This document shows positions 18,232 through 26,624 of a DNA stretch of 64,000 bases, piece after piece. The number at the start of each line of letters is the position of its first letter. Position 1 is the stretch's first letter. A program made the translations under genes and the position numbers. The DNA comes from Pseudomonas japonica. Lineage in GTDB: Bacteria > Pseudomonadota > Gammaproteobacteria > Pseudomonadales > Pseudomonadaceae. Location of the stretch: NCBI RefSeq assembly GCF_900188455.1, contig NZ_FZOL01000005.1:186001-250000 (forward strand), written 5' to 3'. The notes beneath the pieces were generated by a model, which saw nothing but the letters and a program-made list of their open reading frames with translations, did no database searches and was not told the DNA's origin.

Positions 18232-19194
18232 ATGAACAGAATTGATTATCAGAAAAAAGTTATTAAGGCCCTCTCGTGGTTAAGGACTGAGGTTGATTTT
18301 CACAACAGCCTCAGTCTCACGGATATCAATCATGGTGCAGAAGATTTTTATTGTGGCCTTTTGAACCTGGTCTACGGCTACAATCTGAAGAACATAAATA
18401 TCATCGATCAGAATGCTGCCGCTATCGACCTTGGCGATGAAAAAAGCAAGATCGCTATTCAGGTTACATCCACCTCGGCTTTGGCCAAAACAAAGTACAC
18501 TGTCGAAAAATTCATTGAAAAGGAGCTGTATAAGAAATTCGACAGGCTGATCATCTTGAATATCGTCAAGAAAACGAATCACGAGGCTGAGACGATTGGC
18601 GGAACAGAGTATTCTCTTGATACGAAGGCCGACATAATTGATGTCGAAGACTTTATCAAGAAAATCACCAGCGATCCGGATCTGCAAAAATTAAAAGCCA
18701 TTGCGGATTTTCTGGATGCTGAGCTGTCACTGCCCACTCAGAAAAGTCTTCCGAATGAAGTTCTCACCATCCTTGGTATCATCGAGCATATCAGCGATGA
18801 AAACCATGAGGACGCTGGCAGCGGCTACTTGGAAGAGCCTATCCCAGAGGAAAAAATATATAAACGCTTTGCGGATCACGCCAATTTTCTCGTCGACACG
18901 TTCAACGATGGCTATATAGAGTACGGTGCTGTACTGGAAGCCGTTAAGAAAGAGTCTGACTTTGGGCAGGTCAAGCTACGTCGTGCAGCCAGCTATCTGA
19001 AAAAATATAGCGATGCCGTTCTGACAAAATGTGGGGGCGATCCGAAAGAGGCTCTACGTCAGATCATTGCAGATTTTAGCGCGCTTCTCGGGAATAACGG
19101 GTACACCTTTGATGAGGGGGCTGCAGAATTTTACGTCATAGAGCAGCTGGTGAAGTGCAATATCTTCCCCTATAAGGAGGTGTCCGTTGCCTAA
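18232..19194 (+). CDS. SMEK-domain protein, putative effector of an ABC-3C-type system
   Basis: 320 aa, 28 bases after hsdR with GGAGCAGGGAAG ahead of the ATG. The N-terminal 150 residues match the SMEK type: E37 in HGAEDFYCGLLN, D66 in AAIDLGDE and Q77-V-T-S in IAIQVTS, a spacing that recalls PD-(D/E)XK-like nucleases with Q in place of the central acid. The rest is helical and of unknown function. SMEK proteins occur as one part of predicted ABC three-component conflict systems, which fits the next two genes. Nuclease activity is inference. Confidence 0.7.
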   Translation: MNRIDYQKKVIKALSWLRTEVDFHNSLSLTDINHGAEDFYCGLLNLVYGYNLKNINIIDQNAAAIDLGDEKSKIAIQVTSTSALAKTKYTVEKFIEKELYKKFDRLIILNIVKKTNHEAETIGGTEYSLDTKADIIDVEDFIKKITSDPDLQKLKAIADFLDAELSLPTQKSLPNEVLTILGIIEHISDENHEDAGSGYLEEPIPEEKIYKRFADHANFLVDTFNDGYIEYGAVLEAVKKESDFGQVKLRRAASYLKKYSDAVLTKCGGDPKEALRQIIADFSALLGNNGYTFDEGAAEFYVIEQLVKCNIFPYKEVSVA

Positions 19195-19423
19195 TTTATT
19201 CTCAAAAGACGACGACCTGCGCAAATCAGCTCCCGTACTTGGGTTCGAAATACTGAAACTTCTTCAAGAGTCAGAAGAATCTCAGGTGAGTATCTTTGAT
19301 ATTGCGAAAACTATGGCTAAAACAGGCGGTATTAACGCCAGAAGCATCTATTACGCAATGCTGTTTTTATATTCGCTGGACATCATCGATTTCCAGGAGC
19401 CATATCTGGTGGCGAAATGCTAA
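19187..19423 (+). CDS. Small winged-helix middle component of ABC-3C-type system
   Basis: 78 aa starting at TTG 19187 with AAGGAGG ahead, inside the end of the preceding gene (8-base overlap). The sequence folds plausibly as a compact winged helix (FEILKLLQES, VSIFDIAKTMA, SIYYAMLFLYSLDIIDFQEPYLV). In ABC-3C systems a short middle component bridges the ATPase and the effector. The call relies on size, pattern and position. Confidence 0.7.
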   Translation: MPNLFSKDDDLRKSAPVLGFEILKLLQESEESQVSIFDIAKTMAKTGGINARSIYYAMLFLYSLDIIDFQEPYLVAKC

Positions 19424-21141
19424 GAATTAGAAAGCTATACAGTGAACCCCAGGTTTTCGATCCCATCACCTTCAAGGACGGGATAAATCTTATTCTTGGC
19501 GAGACGACAGAAAACAACGTCAAGACCAACGGGGTCGGTAAGTCAATGGCTGTCGAGTTTATTAACTACGGACTACTTAAGCGCCACGAGGATAGCAGGG
19601 TTTCCCTTATCCCAAGCGAATCCTTCCCTCATAGTACTTTGATCTGCCTGGACTTCGAGATCAGTGGTAAGTCCATAACGATCAAAAGGAGTATCGAGAA
19701 TCACAAGTGCCCAATCCTGAATGTAGACGGGAAAACCATACCGTTCACTGACATCGAAGATGCCACCAGCTACCTGACCACATTGCTATTTGGCTCAGCC
19801 AACGATGAGAGTATCCCATCTTTCCGCGCCATGCTCGGCCCGCTTATACGGGATGAGCGGTCAGAGTTCAAATCTATCATAAAGTGCTTTGATACAAATA
19901 AAACTATTCCGCCTGATTATACGCCCCATCTTTACTTGCTCAATATTGATCCTAAGCCATACAAGCAGGCGAAAGCTCTTTTGGGCGAGATAGATAAGAT
20001 CGGCAAGGCCATCACAAAATCCAAAGAAAACATTGTCGCCATCACGGGAAAAAATGTTTCTGAAGCCAAGGCTGACTTAAACGAGCTCACCAGCCAGGTT
20101 GCCAGAATTCACGTCGAGATTGAGCGACTGGAAAATATTGAAGGCTACGACATTGTAAAGGACGAGATAATCGAGATCGAGACGCAGCTCGAAGAGTTCC
20201 GGTCCCGGCAAGCCGTCATAAAGACTGAGCTTTCAAAAATTAAGCTTTTCCGTGGCGATAATTATATCGACGAAGGTGAGGTGGCTGAGCTCTACAATCA
20301 GTTCAAGGCTGGTCTCGGTGATCTCATCAAAAAGCAGATCGAAGAAGTCACTGCATTCAAGAAGAAAATTGATAACTTCCAGAAGACACTCATCGATGGG
20401 CGACGTAAAGAGCTTGAGGATAGCCTTAAAGAAATAGATTCCAATATAATCCGTCTTGATCGGCTTTATAGGGAAAAGCTTTCGTTAATTGATCAAAAAG
20501 GCGCTCTCAAAAATCTTCGGCAGACCATCGCGACGTATCAGAAAAAGGTGGAGGATCACGCATCTCTTTCTGCCTTCATTAAGAAGCATGCGGAATTTGA
20601 GCGAGAGAAAAAGGAAAAAGCCAATGAGAGGGATCAGCTTATTTTCTTGCTCGATAGCTTTGTTAGCAACTCCTCCAACGTGATCGACTCTCTGGAGCAA
20701 ACCATTCTCGATATACACGAGGTTGTTGCCGGGAATCGGCAGAGCTCCTTTGAAGTGGAAATTACAAAGAAGAAGGAAATCGTTAAATTCGAACTCCGTA
20801 TCTATGATGACGGTAGCCATAGTAACGAGCGTGAGAAGGTATTCCTTTACGATATCGGCCTGCTTACAAATGCGGAAACAGGCAAGCGTCATCCCGGACT
20901 TCTGATCCATGATAATATTTTTGACGTTGATTACGACACGCTTCTCAAAAGCCTGAACTATCTCAGCGACAGTGAAAGCGCTCTTGCACATAAGCAATAT
21001 ATCCTGACTTTGAATAGCGACAAGATATATGATGCTGACATTAATTCGCGTCTGCGGCTTGATCTTGAAGGTCTAAAACGCGCGGCTTTCACAAAGACTG
21101 CAAGATTCCTGAAGACCAGCTATCAAGAACTCTCTTCTTAG
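19417..21141 (+). CDS. DUF2326-type ABC ATPase of ABC-3C-type system
   Basis: 574-aa SMC/RecN-like ATPase. The P-loop is split and unusual: GETTE at 28-32, then NGVGKS ending at residue 43. Residues about 185-460 are largely charged coiled coil (EIERLENIEGYDIVKDEIIEI, KKIDNFQKTLIDGRRKEL). The distal nucleotide-binding half holds HPGLLIHDNIFDVDYD (residues 492 onward), the Walker B equivalent of DUF2326 proteins. It overlaps the small component by 7 bases. It likely senses or clamps DNA or nucleoprotein and licenses the SMEK partner; target unknown. Confidence 0.78.
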   Translation: MLRIRKLYSEPQVFDPITFKDGINLILGETTENNVKTNGVGKSMAVEFINYGLLKRHEDSRVSLIPSESFPHSTLICLDFEISGKSITIKRSIENHKCPILNVDGKTIPFTDIEDATSYLTTLLFGSANDESIPSFRAMLGPLIRDERSEFKSIIKCFDTNKTIPPDYTPHLYLLNIDPKPYKQAKALLGEIDKIGKAITKSKENIVAITGKNVSEAKADLNELTSQVARIHVEIERLENIEGYDIVKDEIIEIETQLEEFRSRQAVIKTELSKIKLFRGDNYIDEGEVAELYNQFKAGLGDLIKKQIEEVTAFKKKIDNFQKTLIDGRRKELEDSLKEIDSNIIRLDRLYREKLSLIDQKGALKNLRQTIATYQKKVEDHASLSAFIKKHAEFEREKKEKANERDQLIFLLDSFVSNSSNVIDSLEQTILDIHEVVAGNRQSSFEVEITKKKEIVKFELRIYDDGSHSNEREKVFLYDIGLLTNAETGKRHPGLLIHDNIFDVDYDTLLKSLNYLSDSESALAHKQYILTLNSDKIYDADINSRLRLDLEGLKRAAFTKTARFLKTSYQELSS

Positions 21142-21170
21142 CGAGCATAGACTCCTTCAGAATTGACTCC

Positions 21171-21194
21171 GGAAGCGGCCTGATGGCCGCTTCC
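21171..21194. terminator. Terminator hairpin after the hsd/ABC-3C operon
   Basis: Perfect 10-bp stem GGAAGCGGCC / GGCCGCTTCC with loop TGAT, followed by TTCGTTT. It lies between the plus-strand defence operon and a convergent small gene and may serve both directions. Confidence 0.75.
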
Positions 21195-21206
21195 TTCGTT
21201 TGGGGC

Positions 21207-21386
21207 TCAGGGGCGCATCCCCCTTGCGCTCATCACGCGCCGGATATTCGCCAGTGAGGCGAGAGCATTCCGGCAGTCTCTGCCGGTCCGGTCGCCACGC
21301 GCCGCTGCATTGAACGCCTCACGGTACAGCGCGCGCAGTTCGCTTTCAGGTTTGGCAGCCAGTTCAAAGATCGTCAGCAGTTTCAT
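21207..21386 (-). CDS. Small hypothetical protein, 59 aa
   Basis: Frame from ATG (21386-21384) to TGA (21209-21207), starting MKLLTIFELAAKPESELRAL and ending RRVMSARGMRP. GGAG lies 8 bases before the start. The predicted product is basic and helical (ALYREAFNAAARGDRTGRDCRNALASLANIRRVM, read in two parts: a helical arm, then a basic arm). I do not recognise a family; proteins of this kind are frequent near ardA in plasmids. Convergent with the defence operon. Confidence 0.6.
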   Translation of the reverse strand: MKLLTIFELAAKPESELRALYREAFNAAARGDRTGRDCRNALASLANIRRVMSARGMRP

Positions 21387-21994
21387 TTCAAATCTCCTTT
21401 TCCGTCTTTTCGGCCACCCATCGCGGCCTCATGGCGCTCGTCCACGCACAGGTGACGGCCACGGCTGCACCCGTAATCACGGGCCGCAACGGCAGAGAAG
21501 GAGTCATTCATGACTTGCAGCACCGACGTGACGACACCTGCGCGAAAGCCCATAGATCAGGACGCATGCGAGGTGTGATGAAAGAAGACGAGGGAGACAG
21601 ATGTGGAGCGCTGATGACCGTTTTGAAAATGGTAACGAGATCTGAGGGCGAACCTGCTGCGCTTCGTGTTGCAGGCCGGGCTCTACGCGCTGTCGCGCGC
21701 CGGGCCAATGAACAACTCTTGTCCCGGCCATACGGTGACGATCCCTTTCGCGAAAAAAAGGCCCTCAAGGGGCATCCGCCCCTGGCGCAACGCAAGGGTA
21801 AAGCTTCGCCCCGGTTAAAGGGTGTCCCCAACCTTCCGCACCCATCAACAGCCATGGGTTTGTGCAGGCCGGGTGATTCCCCTCCCTTTACCGAGCCCGT
21901 TGCGTTTTGCCTCCCCGGTCTCGCCGACGGGCAGGGGTGCATGTGCGGACCACACAGCACATGCACCCATAGCCCTGATAGGAGAGCCCAAGCC
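21387..21994. other. ardA leader region without a confident gene
   Basis: Codon frames are open across much of this stretch, including the frame of ardA back to 21431, but none looks clearly like a protein. A short frame at 21510-21578 (22 codons, MTCSTDVTTPARKP...) has a strong AAGGAG site. A stretch near 21644-21810, read in another frame, encodes RANLLRFVLQAGLYALSRAG and ends KLRPG; it looks protein-like but has no good start. These may be remnants or leader peptides of ardA. Confidence 0.35.
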
Positions 21995-22507
21995 ATGACC
22001 AGCACGCCCCGCATCTATGTTGCCGATCTTGCTGCCTACAACAGCGGTTACCTCCACGGCGTCTGGATTGACGCGAGCGCAGAGGTCGAGGATATCCAGG
22101 AACAAATCAATGCCATGCTGGCAGCTTCCCCTGTGCCGGATGCCGAGGAATACGCCATTCACGATTACGAAGGCTTTGACGGCTACCAGCTTGGAGAGTA
22201 CGAGGGCATCACTACAGCCCACGAAATCGCATGTTTCATCGAGGAGTGCCCGGAGTTCGGGGGGGCGCTGCTCGGGCATTTTTCCAGTGTCGAGGAAGCA
22301 CGCAAGGCAGCCGAGGAAGATTATTGCGGCAGCTTTGAATGCCTGGCCGACTACGCGCAGCAGCTCACCGAGGAAACCACGCAGATCCCGGCATCACTGG
22401 CCTATTACATCAACTACGAGGCCATGGCCCGCGACATGGAGCTGGGCGGCGACGTGTTCACCCTGGAAACCAGCTACCGCGAAGTCCATGTGTTCTGGAA
22501 TCGTTGA
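21995..22507 (+). CDS. ardA: Antirestriction protein ArdA
   Basis: 170-aa acidic DNA mimic that blocks type I restriction enzymes. The start MTSTPRIYVADLAAYNSGYLHGVWID and the IHDYEGF ... EYEGI motif are diagnostic of ArdA. AGGAG lies 11 bases ahead of ATG 21995. The frame is open upstream to 21431, but the family N-terminus begins exactly here. It would protect the element from the restriction systems of a new host; whether it also restrains the element's own HsdMSR is unknown. Confidence 0.93.
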   Translation: MTSTPRIYVADLAAYNSGYLHGVWIDASAEVEDIQEQINAMLAASPVPDAEEYAIHDYEGFDGYQLGEYEGITTAHEIACFIEECPEFGGALLGHFSSVEEARKAAEEDYCGSFECLADYAQQLTEETTQIPASLAYYINYEAMARDMELGGDVFTLETSYREVHVFWNR

Positions 22508-22521
22508 TCCGGAATGCAGCG

Positions 22522-22540
22522 CGCGGCCCTTCGGGCCGCG
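22522..22540 (+). terminator. Hairpin after ardA
   Basis: Perfect 8-bp stem CGCGGCCC / GGGCCGCG with loop TTC, then TCGTCTTG. Position 15 bases after the ardA stop suits a terminator, though the T-run is weak. Confidence 0.55.
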
Positions 22541-22633
22541 TCGTCTTGACTATCTGATACAGCACCTTCATAAATGCAGCCTTTCGTTGCCCCCGCTTGG
22601 GGGTACATGGCCAGTTAATTTTAAGAGCTAGAA

Positions 22634-23518
22634 ATGAAGGTTGATATCGACTTAAAAGATCCAAAAGTTCAATTTGCTTTTGCGCTAATGGGGCGGCAAG
22701 TGGAAATGGCTTTGGATCTGCCTCAACAGGTTGAGTCAGCGGTACTGCCGATATATCACACTCTGAAAGGAAATAAACCTGAGCAGACTGGATCTGGGGT
22801 TGCTTTTCAGATTGGTGGTGAATACTTCGTGATGAGTGCTTCGCATGTGTTCGATGATATTGGTACTCATGCGTTATGCATGGCTGTCACGAAAGGGGAG
22901 TTGCTATGTCAATTCTCGGGCGATAGATTTAGCACTCCTCGTGGAAAGTCAGGAACGCATTCTGATGACCCTGTAGATGCGTCGGTATTTCATATACAGT
23001 CAGAAGTTCCCGATGAGTTCAAGAGAATTGCGCTGACGCTTGATGACGTAGATTTAGAAGAGTCTGACAATCTTGGCTGTATTTATATGGCCGCAGGCTT
23101 CCGTTCGAAAAAATCCAATACATCGGGAAATCAAGCAAACGCTAAGAGAGAATGCATTCCTTCGCGCGAGCTTAAAGAAGACGATTATTTGAAGCTTGGC
23201 CTTGATCGTAACATTCACCTGGCTCTCGCGTATGAAAATCAGACCGTCATCGACGGCAGATGGCAAACCACTCCAACACCGCAGGGCATGAGTGGGGGAG
23301 CCTTGATAAAGGCAAAGGGCATACCGATGGTACCGAAACCCGGTCTCCCTTTCTACGAAGAAAATCGGCGGCAATTACTTAGTGGAATCACTATTGCTCA
23401 GCGCCGTGAGCGTCGAGGGAAGCCCGGAGTCCTCATAGCAACAAGAATAAAAATGCACCTTCAGTTAATACAGAACTATCTGCCCGAGGTTTTCACAGCC
23501 TCTGGCGTGGACGCCTAG
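22634..23518 (+). CDS. Trypsin-like serine protease-fold protein
   Basis: 294 aa. A chymotrypsin-fold triad is visible: His71 in VMSASHVFDD, Asp115 in DDPVDASVF and Ser220 in TPQGMSGGAL (G-x-S-G-G). GSGVAFQIGGEYFV before the histidine is the usual first strand. There is no signal peptide or membrane segment, so it should be cytoplasmic. Residues 1-45 are an extra helical segment. Stand-alone or fused trypsin-like domains occur in defence systems, but here no partner is obvious; it sits alone between ardA and the mobilization genes. Confidence 0.72.
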   Translation: MKVDIDLKDPKVQFAFALMGRQVEMALDLPQQVESAVLPIYHTLKGNKPEQTGSGVAFQIGGEYFVMSASHVFDDIGTHALCMAVTKGELLCQFSGDRFSTPRGKSGTHSDDPVDASVFHIQSEVPDEFKRIALTLDDVDLEESDNLGCIYMAAGFRSKKSNTSGNQANAKRECIPSRELKEDDYLKLGLDRNIHLALAYENQTVIDGRWQTTPTPQGMSGGALIKAKGIPMVPKPGLPFYEENRRQLLSGITIAQRRERRGKPGVLIATRIKMHLQLIQNYLPEVFTASGVDA

Positions 23519-23561
23519 TATTTTGGTCGGCGTTGCTTCGCGAAAGTATTAAAAACACGGA

Positions 23562-24020
23562 TCAACGCTCACGCTCGGGCTCGCGCCCTTCGCGCGTCTT
23601 GGGAAGGCCATTGAAGATGGATTTGATTTCATGCGGACTACGTGTCCGCTCAAGACCAGACGCGCTGTGCTCCGCCTGCCGAAGGGACGCCTCAAACGCT
23701 ATCACCCTTTCTCTGTGCGCATTCCTGATCGCATTCAGCTCTCTCAGGTTCTGCGCCTCCACCATACTCCTGGCGCGCTCCTCCAACTGCTCCGAAGTCA
23801 GCGCTTTACGCCTTGCATAATCTGGCCTCAAATCCAGACGGTTGTGTTCCTGTAAAACCTGTCGACGGGCTTTTTCCATATCTTCTTCATATCTGCGCCG
23901 CTGTTCTTCCTTGCATGCTTGCAACTGGAGATCACGCTCTCTTTCCCATTCCGCGATCTGCTGTTTTCGGGCTTCATCCTTGCCCTGTGCTGCATCGTTG
24001 AATGGTTCTTTTCTGCTCAC
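23562..24020 (-). CDS. Charged coiled-coil protein of mobilization region, hypothetical
   Basis: 152 aa from GTG 24020, chosen because AGGTGG lies 5 bases ahead; the frame also has a GTG at 24029. Almost the entire protein is a charged helix rich in R, E, K and Q (WERERDLQLQACKEEQRRRYEEDMEKARRQ and following), ending in a basic tail PKTREGREPERER. No family recognised. Might be a structural partner of the membrane proteins on the same strand. Confidence 0.6.
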   Translation of the reverse strand: MSRKEPFNDAAQGKDEARKQQIAEWERERDLQLQACKEEQRRRYEEDMEKARRQVLQEHNRLDLRPDYARRKALTSEQLEERARSMVEAQNLRELNAIRNAHRERVIAFEASLRQAEHSASGLERTRSPHEIKSIFNGLPKTREGREPERER

Positions 24021-24105
24021 GAAAACCACCTGCTGAATTTTCTGGACGGGGACAGAAGCAATGTGGAAAGGTCAATTTAAGGGTGTTATTTCCAAGGAGG
24101 GTGTC

Positions 24106-24435
24106 ATGGATGAAAGCCTGCCCGTGTCGCTGCGCGACCTCGTATCCGAACCGGATACCGCATGGATAGAACAGCAATTGATGGCGCATTTGCGCGGGCT
24201 GGAGCGCCAGGGCCTGCCGCCCCGTACCATCGCCCGCGCGATGGCACGGGTACTGTTTGGGTTCTGCAATGACCTGTATGACCGATCCATCGGCAGCCGT
24301 CTGTGGATCAAGAAATTCCTGCAGCAGACGGGACGTGATTTCATCCAGGAGGAAGAATTCACCAGTGACTGCGAAAAACTCTACGACCTGCAGGACAATT
24401 TCCTGAAGGACTCTGAACCGCACGGCAGCGCCTGA
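24106..24435 (+). CDS. Hypothetical small helical protein
   Basis: 109 aa starting MDESLPVSLRDLVSEPDT. AAGGAGG lies 6 bases before ATG 24106, which makes this start better than the ATG at 24061. The sequence is acidic at the N-terminus and helical (WIEQQLMAHLRGLERQ, TIARAMARVLFGFCNDLYDRSIG). No membrane segment or known motif. It reads against its neighbours on both sides. Confidence 0.55.
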   Translation: MDESLPVSLRDLVSEPDTAWIEQQLMAHLRGLERQGLPPRTIARAMARVLFGFCNDLYDRSIGSRLWIKKFLQQTGRDFIQEEEFTSDCEKLYDLQDNFLKDSEPHGSA

Positions 24436-24443
24436 CGAACTGA

Positions 24444-24995
24444 TTACCGCCACTTCTTCGTTTGCTTGATGCAGTCAACAGCATCATTAATCTGCTGCAT
24501 GAACACATGGTTGGGAAAGCCCTTATCCGGGTGCAGGATCGCTGCCAGCTCACGGTAGCGAGCTTTCAGCTGCGCTTTGTCGAATACCTGATCCTCTGCA
24601 AAACCCAGTGCTGCCAGCGCTTGCTCATAGACGCTTTTTTCAGGGGCCGCAGGCCTGTCATTCCTTTCTTTCGAGGGCTCCATTTTCATGTACTGGCGCA
24701 CAGCGATGGAGAGCTTGTGAACGGCCATGAGACAGGGGCGATACAGACGAAGCCATGTGCCCCAGATCACGCCACCTGCCATTAATACGGCTCCGCAGAT
24801 CAGGGACTTCACGAACAGCCCTAGTCGCGTCGTGCCCCGCATCATCTGCTGCAGAGACCATCCGATGAAAATCACCACCTGGCGGATCAGGGCTTCCGCC
24901 AGCCAGAAGATGTAGCTGAAGACTATCCAGGCGAGAATCATCACGACAATGTCAGTCGTCACAATTTTTGCGTAATGCAGAAATGTGTCAATCAT
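24444..24995 (-). CDS. Membrane-anchored J-domain protein
   Basis: 183 aa. The first 80 residues hold two or three membrane segments (TTDIVVMILAWIVFSYIFWLA; VVIFIGWSL; LICGAVLMAGGVIWGTWL). The C-terminus is a J domain: YEQALAALGF, then YRELAAILHPDKGFPNHVFMQQINDA with HPD at residues 155-157. J domains stimulate Hsp70 (DnaK) ATPase, so this protein may recruit DnaK to the membrane. It follows the two-helix membrane protein directly on the same strand. Confidence 0.8.
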   Translation of the reverse strand: MIDTFLHYAKIVTTDIVVMILAWIVFSYIFWLAEALIRQVVIFIGWSLQQMMRGTTRLGLFVKSLICGAVLMAGGVIWGTWLRLYRPCLMAVHKLSIAVRQYMKMEPSKERNDRPAAPEKSVYEQALAALGFAEDQVFDKAQLKARYRELAAILHPDKGFPNHVFMQQINDAVDCIKQTKKWR

Positions 24996-24997
24996 GA

Positions 24998-25681
24998 CTA
25001 AAGCCCTCCAGGGGAGTGATGCCAGTCGGCATCGACATGCGGGTTATTGCCCGCACCAAGACGTTTTGCTTCCTGTTCCAGTTGGCGGTCGCAGTACTGC
25101 AACCGCGCCACGACAGCTGCTGCCCGCTGCCTTCCATAGATACTCAGCAGATCCACACGGTGCCCGGCATAGACCATCACCACATGGAAGGAGTCGCCGT
25201 AATAGACAGGCATCTGCACGACCTGGCCCTGCGTGGCAGCAAAGCGCGTATCCAGCTCATTGCGCCGTCGTTCGCGCTCTGCCTGATCGTGCGGCAGCAA
25301 TGCGAAACAATGCTCCAGGCAGCGGTCAAAGCGCGCCCAGCCCAGCACACGCTTTACCCGGATCGAATCCAGGCTCAACTCAATCTGCGTGGTGGTCTTA
25401 AGCGCTTCGCGGGCCGCAAAGCGCAGGGCCCAACTGGCAAGGGCTGCACTTCCAAAAGCCGCCACGAGCACAGATAAATCCGGATGCCGCCAGTCGGATA
25501 TCGCCGTCATGCTGGCGACCATCAGTCCCAGCCCCAGAGCGCTGCTGATGCCATCGGCGAGCTTTGCCCGGAAAGGGGTGATCTCCCGCGGCATCACCCG
25601 GAATGCCAGCCGACCGGCTTCGTCGGTCAGTGCGCGGGTGGGCGGGTTTCCGCTCAGAGGGCTTTTCATCGGGGAGCGCAT
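24998..25681 (-). CDS. Two-helix membrane protein, hypothetical (mobilization region)
   Basis: 227 aa. Two adjacent hydrophobic helices (about residues 45-90: ISSALGLGLMVASMTAI and LSVLVAAFGSAALASWALRFA) are followed by a cytoplasmic domain with VVQMPVYYGDSFHVVMVYAGHRVDLLSIYGR and a helical tail. No known motif. Its stop is 2 bases before the start of the J-domain gene, so they form one transcript. Confidence 0.6.
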   Translation of the reverse strand: MRSPMKSPLSGNPPTRALTDEAGRLAFRVMPREITPFRAKLADGISSALGLGLMVASMTAISDWRHPDLSVLVAAFGSAALASWALRFAAREALKTTTQIELSLDSIRVKRVLGWARFDRCLEHCFALLPHDQAERERRRNELDTRFAATQGQVVQMPVYYGDSFHVVMVYAGHRVDLLSIYGRQRAAAVVARLQYCDRQLEQEAKRLGAGNNPHVDADWHHSPGGL

Positions 25682-25782
25682 GGCAATCGCCTCAACTGAT
25701 GTCTTTAGGCGCTACGCTGACATATCAGCAGTGACGGCTTTCCTCGCGGATTCCTCGCGTCCGCCAGATAGAGGGGAGGGAT

Positions 25783-26622
25783 ATGGGCGTTGATGAGATC
25801 GAATTCAGCGACTGGCAGATAGAGAAGTTGCGTTCGGCCCTGCGCCGCTATCGCAGCCTCAACAAACATGGCGGGCGATTTCCGTCCTGGCGTCAGGTGC
25901 GCGATGACATCACGAGCTCGGTATCCAACGAGGATAAGTATAAGGAAGACGATGCCGAGCTTGCCTTTAAAGTAGAGGCCCTGCGTCGCTTCGCCGAAAA
26001 TATCAGTAATGCCCTGAGCGTTGAGCGCCTGCGCGATGTTGCACGGTTTGTGCTTGATGAGGAGTTGCTCACCGCTGAAGATATTCGGGAAGACCGACAG
26101 GATCTGGCGGCTTTCCTCGCCATGCACGAATACTTCGCCAATGACTACGAGGGCGTACCTAATCTCGTATCGGCGTTCTCAGGAGTATTCACCTTCAAAG
26201 CGCCTCCAAACGCTACCATAACCCTGTACCTGACTCCCGATACCTCCGGCAAGTACGTGCGGGTCGAGGAGGTTGTACGGACCGAGCAGGTAGCCGAGCG
26301 TGAAAATGCACAGAGGCGATATCCCCATCGCCGCCCCAGGGACAGCGAGTTCGTCAGGACAACCAGCCGAAAGGGTTTTGGATTCCCGATTACGCGCCTC
26401 AACATTCTTCACGTCTTTTTGGACGGTGCCACTCCTGGCGACCGCATGACATACATCCAGGCTGGTGAGCTGCATGATGGCTCCACAGCAGAAGGTTTCT
26501 TCCTTATGCGTAACGGAGAGGCAACAGGCCGGGATCAATGGGCACGGGACATCTATTACGAGGAACCCGTCATCCTGCCCAATATCTGCCGCTTCGCTCC
26601 CGAACAGATGGAGGAGCGTTAG
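25783..26622 (+). CDS. Hypothetical protein, first gene of ankyrin pair
   Basis: 279 aa, good GGGGAGGG site ahead of the ATG. No signal peptide or membrane segment. The first 60 residues are helical and basic (WQIEKLRSALRRYRSL), then a helical middle and a beta-rich half (VFTFKAPPNATITLYLTPDT, RLNILHVFLDGATP). I do not recognise the family. Two bases separate it from the ankyrin gene, suggesting the products act together. Confidence 0.6.
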   Translation: MGVDEIEFSDWQIEKLRSALRRYRSLNKHGGRFPSWRQVRDDITSSVSNEDKYKEDDAELAFKVEALRRFAENISNALSVERLRDVARFVLDEELLTAEDIREDRQDLAAFLAMHEYFANDYEGVPNLVSAFSGVFTFKAPPNATITLYLTPDTSGKYVRVEEVVRTEQVAERENAQRRYPHRRPRDSEFVRTTSRKGFGFPITRLNILHVFLDGATPGDRMTYIQAGELHDGSTAEGFFLMRNGEATGRDQWARDIYYEEPVILPNICRFAPEQMEER

Positions 26623-26624
26623 CC

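Noticed and set aside
21431-21994. N-terminal extension of ardA
   Set aside because: The ArdA family begins at MTSTPRIYVADL with its own AGGAG site; the extension is low-quality sequence.
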